Shown: piece after piece, positions 20,560 through 30,160 of the stretch
Layout: each line of letters opens with the position of its first letter
Numbering within the stretch: the stretch's first letter is position 1
Assembly: GCA_014155875.1 (NCBI GenBank)
Contig: JACEFZ010006340.1
Location: forward strand, 1 to 64,000
Reading direction: 5' to 3'
Source: Cepaea nemoralis
Lineage: Eukaryota; Mollusca; Gastropoda; Stylommatophora; Helicidae
DNA: 64,000 bases
The notes under the pieces: generated by a model
What the model saw: only the letters and a program-made list of their open reading frames with translations
The model's database searches: none
What the model was told of the DNA's origin: nothing
Made by a program: the position numbers and the translations under genes

Positions 20560-22073
20560 ATTTCATTAGCCGGTGGTGATGGTGGTGGTTGGGGGCGGGG
20601 GGGGGGAGTATGGGGTGTCAGGCATTGGTAGTACCTTTGGAAAGGATGACTGTGTGGGCTCTTTTCAAGGCAAATCCCCCACAGGTCCAAGCTTGACATT
20701 CAGCTCACGCCTGTGGCTCCTAGTAGCTGTCAGACAGCGGACATCCCCCCCCCCCCCCCGAGGGGGGGGGGGGGCAACAGCTGTGACAGGCTGGGTAAAC
20801 CAGGCGTGGGTAGGCGATTTGGTGTGAAACCAATCGGTGAACTATGGTATGCATACCCAGCATGTAGGACTCTGTAGACTGCGCGGAAGAAATCATTCTT
20901 GATTCAACGGGCAAGACGGTGTTTACCTGCAAAGCGTTGTTGACCGTTGAGCACGGCAAGGCACGTAGAGCGCTCTGGTCATCCACTGCACCTGTATTCG
21001 TCTCCAGTCGTCTTGACTTGTCTTGCCACTGGACTCAGGTGGACTCAGGCGAAAGAGTGAGGTCGACGAATTGCGCAAATTTCCTCACTTTAATCCAATT
21101 CATCGCGCAAGTCATGCTACATCCAACTTCATATATCACCTTCAAGGCCTGTGGCGATGGGCGAGCGGCGAAGCGGCAGGCGTTTGTACGTTAACAGCCG
21201 TAGTCGCAGACCTGCACACAGGCGGCTCAGGCCATATGGTCGACTTCTACTGACCGGAGCAGCAGTGGGATTCGGCAGCCCCCTAAGCGACTGAACAGCC
21301 CTCTATATGAAACTACTGCTCACCTCCATAGCATGAGGAAGGGGCTAGAAAAGATGCCCTAAACATTGTCTGATCCATCATTACCTAACCAGCTAGCCGC
21401 AGTTGATGGGTACCCTTTACTGCGGTCGACAACAAACAAAGTAAAAACAGGTAAAGCTAAAAGAGCAAACCATATTCCATTGGCAATCGGAACTTGGAAT
21501 GTACGCACCCTACTTGATAGAGAAGGCGCGTCGGGCCCAGAGAGATGAACAGCACTGATTGGGACAGAGCTGAGCAGGTACAACATCGACATTGCAGCCT
21601 TGAGCGAGACACGACTTGCAGAAGAAGGCCAAATCTGTGAAGTAGGTGCCGACTACACATTCTTCTTGAGTGGAAGGAAAAACGAAGAAAGACGCCAATC
21701 CGGTGTGGGATTTGCCATTAAGTCGGCCCTGCTTGTCAAACTAGCTGGATTTCCAAAGGCTATACACGACAGGCTTATGACCATTAAGTTGCCCCTACTG
21801 TATGGAAGGAAGCATGCATCGATTGTGAGTGTCTACGCACCAACTATGACAAATAAAGATGATGTCAAGAACAAGTTCTATGAGGAAATGCACAATGTAT
21901 TAAGATCTGTTCCCAAAGGAGACAAACGTATACTCCTTGGGGATTTCAATGCCAGAGTAGGCATTATTGGAAAGCACGGAGTCGGAAATTGTAACAGCAA
22001 TGGACTCCTCCTCCTTCAGACATGTGCCGAACACGATCTCCTGATTACCAACACAATTTTCCGTCTTCCCATG
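20560..22073 (+). mobile_element. LINE-D 5' half: leader and APE endonuclease, cut by LTR element 2
   Basis: A GC-rich untranslated leader (20560-21465) precedes an apurinic-type endonuclease: IGTWNVRTLLD (about 21485), a stop near 21546, SETRLAEEG with the active-site Glu (about 21600), VSVYAPTM (about 21830) and LLGDFNARVG with catalytic Asp/Asn (about 21935). The coding sequence is broken at 22074 by the LTR. This enzyme nicks target DNA for reverse transcription. Its expected RT half resembles the LINE-D copy at 33434-35664; the pairing of the two halves into one family is inference. Confidence 0.75.
20745..20774. other. C15-GA-G13 hairpin
   Basis: Fifteen C (20745-20759), GA, then thirteen G (20762-20774): a near-perfect self-complementary stem with G-quadruplex potential, in the LINE-D leader. 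Confidence 0.9.
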
Positions 22074-24061
22074 TGTCACAAAATAAAACACCGCGTTTGA
22101 CCAGCTGATTACTATAAGAGGATTTCTGAATAAACGGACTATCTGCTAAGCGACAATTGTTTTAACTAATACAGAGAAAACATTCATAGTTGTGGCTGCA
22201 CGTGTTCCCAAATAGGTCGGGCATAAATAACAGCTGTACTTGTACATCTGGTCAGCAAAAATAGGAACATTCGGAAGTGAGATGAATGCATACATCGCTT
22301 TGACAGTTTATCAACAGTCAGAGACAACCGGAATTGGCAGCTAGGGACAGGTAACAGTCCATCTGTCAATTAGAGTTTCCCGACATCAAACAGAAATGGC
22401 AGCGGTGATTGTCACCAGTCGACAGAAGATTGACGGCTGGTTATCGGCAACTGTTGTTGGGAGTATACAGGAACTCGCTGGCTTGTTTTGGGAATCTAAA
22501 CAACTGATGACAACTCTGACATTGATGGAGCCAGGGAAAATAGATTCTTGATAATGGATGATATGCCCAAATAACACCTGCAGGACGTCAACCATGTCAC
22601 GTGACCAATTTTAGGGGTTTGCCAGAAAACCATGATTGGAGAGGACAGTTGAACTCAAACCTTGGATTTTAGCGGACGTGCTTCGGCACTGCGGTTCTAT
22701 TGGAATAATGTCTACCGTGTGCTTATTAGTGGATTTAATGGTTCACGTGCCTGTCATGGCAATTTGTAGATGTGATTTGTTAGACTGCAGTGTTGCCTAA
22801 GGTAGTATACTGTGTAATTAGTCCTAATTAATTTAGGCGGTAGCATGGTGAAAACTAGAGTAGTGAAGTGATATTGGCTCTGCTAGGGTGAATAGAATAC
22901 TGAGGTTGCCCTCTGTTTATTGGTCTTTCCTTATCATAGCCTGATTCGGACGTAGGTGAGAAGCTATAAGGCTCTCTGACAGAGTAGTTAGCTATAAAAT
23001 AACAGAGCAGGGTAATAAGCTTACACCCAGCCGGTAGGATCAGTGACTAGTGCTCTCACATGATGTGTTGGTATTCCCACAGGTTCCCCACCAGTTACTA
23101 GGAAACTCAACACTGGTTTTGAAGAAGTGCACTCCAATTGGACGACCACCAGTTGGACTCTAAAATGATTCTTACGGAAAAGGAATAACGTCCGAGAAGA
23201 AAGATGGTATATGTTTACGCTGGACTCATACTCAGAAGGGTTCACCATGGCATGGCCCAGAAGAGCCAGCCAATATAACGACTCCTGCGTGGTATGGTTC
23301 ACATAGGATGGGTGATGATTGTTGATATATCACACATCAGACAAACATTGTTTAAGGAACGAGAACATTAACGGATAAGTCACATCGTGTGCTAGATTCC
23401 AGTGTAATATTACATATGACATATACTTGAACCTATATGAACACTAGTTAGGATCAAGTGTAGAAACATTAACAGTAAAACCTAAATACACTACAAAGGA
23501 TTTGTGCATTCTTTAGGACCGATAGGAACTTACAAAGTTAGTTTGCAACCAGTCCGTAATCAATCTGTACTTACAAACAGTATCTATTTCGGATGATCAT
23601 GAAGATGGATTACCAGGTGGCTACCGATGACAGTCAGTATCCGGCAAGAGGGTTTCGACACTGGGTGAGGTGCACTGGTTATGATTTAATGTGCTGTGGT
23701 GTGCCCTTGCAGTGAAGAAACTATGCTATTATCTGAAAGTCCGATCATACACACATTATAGAACACATCACACATTTTCTTCGCATACACGCCTTACGTA
23801 CATTACACATTTTTCTTTTAATAAATTAATCTTTATTAATTTTTAGAAGCAAGAGTTGTTGAATATGTTGCGTTGGGGAAGTATGAGAGGGGGGCATAGT
23901 ACGACAGTGAGAGAGTGATAGGGAAAGGTGTCCATAGGCTGATGGAGTGTGTTGGACGGAAGCTGGTGGATTCTCCAAGATATTGATAAGGAAAAAAATA
24001 TTATAATGTGGGTGTTGACTCTCCTCACTCCAGGGACGACACTTTAAAGGAGGACACGACA
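22074..24061 (+). repeat. 5' LTR of LTR element 2, about 2.0 kb
   Basis: The start is fixed by identity to 29203 onward. The end is inferred from the GACA terminus complementary to TGTC and from the primer site 4 bp downstream. GCTATAAAAT near 22991 is a possible TATA box. Confidence 0.75.
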
Positions 24062-24065
24062 TTAT

Positions 24066-24083
24066 TGGGGGCTCGTCCTGGAT
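24066..24083 (+). promoter_or_regulatory. Primer-binding site, tRNA-Pro type
   Basis: TGGGGGCTCGTCCTGGAT matches the widely used tRNA-Pro primer site at 17 of 18 positions and starts 4 bp after the LTR end. Confidence 0.88.
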
Positions 24084-24240
24084 CTTTGGACAGCGGGATC
24101 TCTCGTAAACGGGATCCTTGGACAGCGGGATCTCTAGTAAACGGAATCCTGGGACAGCGGGATCTCTCGTAAACGTGATCCTTGGACAGCGGGATCTCTC
24201 GTAAACGTGATCTTTGGACAGTGGTATCCTCGGACAACGG
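24080..24240 (+). repeat. 32-bp tandem array in the leader of LTR element 2
   Basis: About four full units and one partial, starting at 24080, 24112, 24144, 24176 and 24208. The core is GGACAGCGGGATCTCTCGTA. It overlaps the last bases of the primer site and could fold or carry packaging signals; that role is inference. Confidence 0.88.
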
Positions 24241-24506
24241 GATCTTTTGACACGGGATCCTTAGTTATAAAACGGAGATATCATATTAGAGAATCCAGCT
24301 AGAGTGAATGTGGATAGGGGTTAGGACTAATATCTTACCATTTCACACTTCACACGTCTGCATAGGTCTGTGGTCCTGATTCTACTCTTGTCACTGAGTG
24401 AATGTGCTGTGTGTGGTAATATCTAGATTTATAGTACTTGTTCATATATCTGTATAGTAATTTGCAGTTATATTGTACTCGACCTGCTAGCTTACCTCTC
24501 TGTAAA

Positions 24507-27500
24507 ATGGCCACCCCTAAACTAACCACTGCAGAATTAAAGGCAAAGGGGGAAGAAATGGGACTGTCGAGTTCTGCTCTAACGGATTACATACAGGAAG
24601 TGGAGAGAGAATATCGTCAAGCAGAAAGGGAAGATCGAAAGGCCGAGCTGGAATTGAGAAGGATGGAGTTGGAACAAGAAGCTAGGAAATTGGAAGCAGA
24701 GCAGGCTGCTAGGAAACTTGAAGCTGAACAGGCTGCTAGGACACTTGAAGCTGAGCAGGCTGCTAGGAAACTTGAAGCGGAACAGGCTGCTAAAAAACTT
24801 GAAGCTGAACAGGCTGCTAAGAAATTAGAAGCTGAACAGGAAGCACAGAAAAGGGAGCACGAGTACCGGATGAGGGAACTCGAGTTGAAGAGTCAATCTA
24901 ATGGGGAAACTGAGGGAGCAGTTGGAGGTTCCTCCATCTCAGGCTCAACACCAGTAGGTGGACATGGGTACCATGCTATGAAGTTTCCTTTAGCGGTCTA
25001 CGAGGAGGACAAAGAGAAGATTGACAAGTACCTTCAACGCTTCGAGGCCATGTCTGTTGCTATGGGTCTGGAGAGTAACAAATGGAATCTCAAGCTATCC
25101 CAGGGATTACGCGGGACCGGCTACGAGGTTTATTCTCGCCTGCCACCAGGACATGAGAACAATTACGACGAATTAAAGACGGCTCTGTTGAAACGATTCG
25201 AGGTTACGTCACATACCTACCGGAAAAAATTTCGAGCAGCGAAACGAGAACCGGAGGAGTTGTTTGCCGCCTACAGTTTGCGTCTAAAATCTTATCTCCA
25301 TAAGTGGATGGATTTGGCTGGGTTCGCACATGACTATGAGAGTCTGGAAGAGCTCATGGTGGTCGACCAGCTGAAGAAGCAAATGTCTAAACCTCTCAGG
25401 ACGTTCCTGGGAGAACAAGGAGCGGAACGTATTGACCTCGTGACTAAATTAGCAGAACGGTTCGTCGAAGTACATGGGGAGGCAGGGGAAAACCTTTCCA
25501 CCAACTCAAAAAGTCAAGAGAAACATGACAAGAAGAAAGCCAAAAACTCAGGAACAAAAAAGTGGGAACCTTATGTGCAAAAATCAGAGGATAGTTCAGA
25601 GAAGAAGAAGGAGGGAAGCAAGAGCACTTCAAGCTCTACACCAAAACGACCGTGGTCGGAGAAGTGGTGTTCAATTTGTAAGTCACCCTCTCACAATACG
25701 AGGGACTGCAAATCGAAGGCTAAGAACCCTCACTTCGCAGCATGTCAAGTGACTTCCAAGGAGGTTGTCACGGAAAATGCCAAGGTCAACAAAGAAGCTC
25801 GCCACCAGGAGAGCTCACTCAAGTCAAGCACTAGAAAATCTAGGACAGCGAAATGGTGCAACCAATGCAAGTCAAACACGCACAATGCTATTGACTGCAG
25901 GGGAAAGTCAGGAGACACTCAATTCGTCGTGTGTCCCGGGAAACCTAAGGTGGAGCCCACCGAACAGGTCGAGGCCGAGGAAGAGACTCCAGACCAGGAA
26001 AAACCACCTGTAGTGGAATTGGTAGATGTTAACGGTCGTCAAGTGGAGTGTTTATACGACACAGGACTGGACGGGGAGGCCGTGATTTCTGCGGATCTGG
26101 TACATCCAGAACAATTCACAGGTGAGACCTTGGATATACAGCCAGCACAGAAGAGTGCTGTAGCCATGAAGTTGCCCATTGCTAATGTGGAGATTCGGTC
26201 AAGGTATGTCATCGGCACCATCAAGGCCGCTGTATTGACCGATCCCATTTTTCCAGTAATCCTAGGTTGCCGGTATGTCTTTCTGGGAATGCCCAGGGAG
26301 CCAATCTATATGGGAGCAATGCAGACTCGCTCTCAGACGAAAAGGGAAGAGGCAGAAGCAATTGTGGCTAACCCAATGCCGGGGGAGCTACGAACTGCCC
26401 AGAGTGAGGATGATACTTTACGTCCTTGCTACAGAAAGCTGCAGAAAAGTGCTGATCCACCAGGACGGGGACAGTACTACATGAAGAATAGGATACTCTA
26501 CAGGAGAGCAGGAAGGGGAGACAACCTATACGGTCAGTTGGTAGTCCCGAAAGCTCACCGGTCCCAGATTCTTCATATGGGGCATACCATCTCCTTTAGT
26601 GGACACATTGGTATTGCCGCCACCATGCAGCGGATTTCCTGCCATTACTATTGGCCGGGAATGACAGATGATGTGCGTCGGTATGTGAAGTCATGCCCTG
26701 AGTGCCAGAGGGTGGCACCGAAACACTGGACAGCACCGGTGGTGTTGGGTGAGATGCCCATCATGAACTCTCCTTTCGAGAGGGTAGCCATCGATATCGT
26801 GGGTCCACTTCCCAGGACTAGGAAGAGGAACATGTATATACTCACAATGGTGGATTGCTGTACAATGTGGGGTGAGGCCATACCGTTGATCACGATTGAC
26901 TCGAAAAGAGTGGCGGACGCACTGATGAAGGCCTTTACCAGATTAGGCTTTCCTGATCAAATTCTGACGGACAATGGATCTCAGTTTTGTGGAAAACTCA
27001 TGGAGGAGGTATTTAGGGTGTTTCACTCTAACCACATACATACCAGCCCTTACCACCCTCAAGCCAATGGACAAGTAGAGCGTTTCAACGGCACGTTGAT
27101 GACAATGCTCAGGAAACTAGCGCAGGAAAAACCTGATAGGTGGGATGAATATATCCCAGCGGCCCTTTTTGCCTATCGGGAAGTTCCTCATGGCTCAACA
27201 GGATTACCACCCGCTACGTTGCTGTTTGGTCGTCCAATCAAAGGACCGTTGGAAACCATGTTGAGGAGTTGGACTGAAGAGGGGACGTCAGAAGAAGTGA
27301 TCTCATCCTATAAATACGTGGAGGAACTGAAAGAAAAACTCCACAAGGGATGGACTCTGGCAAATCAAAACTTGAAAAAGGCCAGAAAAAGACATGCGGC
27401 TTACTACAACCGTAGATCTAAAGACAGATCTCTAGAGGTGGGAGATAAAGTCTTGTTGCTACTCCCAACGGGAAACAACAAACTGGAGATAGGTTGGCAA

Positions 27501-29144
27501 GGACCATTTCCCGTGGAAAGGGTGATATCCAGAACCAACTATCAGATCCGGATCCGGGGAAAGTCGAAGATTTTCCATATCAACCTCTTGCGGAAATACG
27601 AAGAGAGACCCGGAGACAAGGCGGCTCACCTCATGGCAATGGCAGTTGCAGTTGAGACTGAAGTGGGAACCAGCGAGGGCAGGGAATATCCCTTAGTACA
27701 CCAGGAAACCTATAGGGATGTGCAAGTGAACCCTGATCTGACCTCCCAGGGGAGGGAAAAGATAACCCAGGTTCTCAAGTCTCATAAGGAGATACTGACT
27801 GATAAACCAGGACGAACGAGGTTGATTGAGTTCGAGATGACTTTGACCACACAGGAGCCTGTTCGTCAAAAGGTTTACCCAGTGCCATTCTCTAAAGAAA
27901 AGACCCTGGAGGAGGAAATACAGAAACTGCTGGAGGATGACGTGATTGCACCATCCACATCCCCATACAATGCAGGGGTAGTTTTGTTACGGAAACCAAG
28001 TGGAGAACACCGGTTGTGTATAGACTACCGACTTCTGAACAGTCATACACAATTTCAGGTGGAACCTTTGCCGAATCCAACGCAGTTATTCGCTAGGCTC
28101 CATAAGACTCGGTACTTTTCAAAGGTGTATCTGAGTCGGGGGTATTATCAGATACCAGTCAAACCGGAGATTCGACCACTGTTGGCTTTCAGTACACCCA
28201 GTGGACACTACTAATTCAAGGTCATGCCCTTTGGACTCAGCAATGCACCTAGTGTGTTTACACTCATGATGAGGACTTTACTTGATCCTTTACAGGATCC
28301 GTCCACCATCTCTTTCATGGATGATATTCTGATTTCCAGTGACAGCTTGGATGACCACTTACAATCCTTGGAGAGAGTGTTTAATAGACTCAAGGAACCA
28401 GGGCTTACTGCTCGTCCAACCAAGTGCATGATTGGTTACCAAACTCTGGAATTTCTAGGTCACACCATCACTCCAGGACACATTGTCCCAGAAGAGAAGA
28501 ACCTGGAGAAAATCAGAAATGCACCAAGGCCAAAAACGAAGAAGGATGTGCGATCTTTTCTCTCATTGTGTGGGTTCTACCACAAATGTATCCCACATTT
28601 CACTGAACTGGGAGCTCCATTGACGGAAACCTTGAAAAAGGGATTCCCGGACCAAATCATTTGGACACCAGAATGTGAGAATGCCTATAGTCAGTTAAAG
28701 GAGGCCTTGGTCAGCAAACCTGTATTACAGCTCCCTGACCTTTCCAAACCATTTGTGTTGAGAACGGATGCGAGTGCGACTGGGATTGGGGCAGCTTTGT
28801 TACAGGAAGGAAAAGACGATGCTTCGGTTTTGAAACCTGTAGCATACGAAAGTAAGAAACTTCTACAGGCGGAGAGGAATTATTCAACCGTCGAGAGAGA
28901 GTGCTTGTCCCTCGTATGGGCAGTGCAAAAATTCCAGCCATATTTGTATGGAGTTAAGTTTCGGGTCCAGTCGGATCATCAGCCCCTGATGTTCCTGGCT
29001 ACTTCTCAGAAGCTCAACGCCCGTTTGATGCGCTGGTCGTTGTTACTTCAACCCTATAACTTCACAGTGGAGTACATTCCTGGGAAGGAAAATGTTGGAG
29101 CGGATTTCTTGTCAAGACACCCAGCTCCTGAAGAAGAGGAATGA
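24507..29144 (+). pseudogene. gag-pol: Gag-pol polyprotein of LTR element 2 (one nonsense codon)
   Basis: Start chosen at the ATG in GTAAAATGGCC (MATPKLTTAE); an upstream in-frame ATG at 24438 lacks conserved sequence. About 1545 codons. Residues 50-130: KLEAEQAA repeats, coiled coil. About 155-335: capsid with a SCAN-like C-terminal part (LMVVDQLKKQM, then LRTFLGEQG). CCHC knuckles near 387 and 450, both CX2CX4HX4C. Protease DTG near 516. Integrase: zinc-binding HHCC about 685-733 and catalytic D (AIDIVG), D (LTDNGSQF), E (NGQVERF), with 35 residues between the last two. RT from about 1090: motif A reads SKVYLSRGY, Tyr where the catalytic Asp is expected; TAA at 28212-28214; motif C FMDD intact near 1270. 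RNase H RTDAS to FLSRHPAPEEEE. Inactive as it stands. Confidence 0.93.
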
Positions 29145-29162
29145 ATCATCTGGATTAATCAC

Positions 29163-29182
29163 GAAGTGGAAGAGTGAGATGG
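29163..29182 (+). promoter_or_regulatory. Candidate polypurine tract, LTR element 2
   Basis: GAAGTGGAAGAGTGAGATGG is purine-rich but ends 20 bp before the 3' LTR, so it is a weak candidate. Confidence 0.35.
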
Positions 29183-29202
29183 ACTACTCTCTTAAGAGTC
29201 TA

Positions 29203-29797
29203 TGTCACAAAATAAAACACCGCGTTTGACCAGCTGATTACTATAAGAGGATTTCTGATTAAACGGACTATCTGCTAAGCGACAATTGTTTCAACTAATA
29301 CAGAGAAAACATTCATAGTTGTGGCTGCACGTGTTCCCAAACAGGTCGGGCATAAATAACAGCTGTACTTGTACATCTGGTCAGCAAAAATAGGAACACT
29401 CGGAAGTGAGATGAATGCATGCATCGCTTTGACAGTTTATCAACAGTCAGAGACAACCGGAATTGGCAGCTAGGGACAGGTAACAGTCCATCTGTCAATT
29501 AGAGTTTCCCGACATCAAACAGAAATGGCAGCGGTGATTGTCATCAGTCGACAGAAGATTGACGGCTGGTTATCGGCAACTGTTGTTGGGAGTATAAGGA
29601 ACTCGCTGGCTTGTTTTGGGAATCTAAACAACTGATGCCAACTCTGACATTGATGGAGCCAGGGAAAATAGATTCTTGATAATGGATGATATGCCCAAAT
29701 AACACCTGCAGGACGTCAACCATGTCACGTGACCAATTTTAGGGGTTTGCCAGAAAACCATGATTGGAGAGGACAGTTGAACTCAAACCTTGGATTT
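29203..29797 (+). repeat. 3' LTR of LTR element 2, truncated
   Basis: Matches 22074-22669 and stops at CTTGGATTT; the remaining 1.4 kb of the LTR is absent. Confidence 0.9.
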
Positions 29798-30160
29798 ACC
29801 ATGGCTAAGTTATAGATCGTGTGTTAGTGTATTGTGGTCTTTCGTTTGCTGTATCTCGTTGTTAGCTGTGTTGTCATTGACAAAGATTCTGAGAATCGAA
29901 ACGTCTGTGTGTCGTATTATATGCGTTCGTGTGTATTTTATCTTATTTTATTATTCATTGCTATTTATTGAGTGCTTCTGATTTCGGATTTTTCACCTGT
30001 ATTTCGCGACACGTGGATCTCCTTGTAAGGTTTGTGCAACGTTTGTTGATGTTTAGTTCGTTTTTTCTCGCAGGAGTTTAAAATACCTATTTGTTTCCAT
30101 TTCATATTGTTATATCCTGCTGCAGCCGCTGCTTTTTCTCTCTATTCCATTTCAATTGCA
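29798..30160. other. Unassigned T-rich stretch
   Basis: No domain or repeat partner recognised; a 63-codon hydrophobic frame is unsupported. Confidence 0.5.

Larger units (their letters stand above)
22074..29797 (+). mobile_element. LTR element 2: Gmr1-like Ty3/gypsy with integrase before RT
   Basis: 5' LTR 22074-24061 (TGTC...GACA), tRNA-Pro primer site at 24066, a 32-bp repeat array, one gag-pol frame from 24507 to 29144 broken by a single TAA, and a 3' LTR kept only for its first 595 bp. Domain order is gag, protease, integrase, RT, RNase H, the copia-like order described for Gmr1-type gypsy elements (Goodwin and Poulter 2002). The LTR parts differ by about seven substitutions and one indel in 596 bp by eye. 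It is inserted in the endonuclease of LINE-D. No target duplication can be tested because the 3' end is lost. Confidence 0.92.

Noticed and set aside
24025..24237. Minus-strand repeat peptide frame upstream of gag
   Set aside because: It is the 32-bp leader array read backwards, with no start context.
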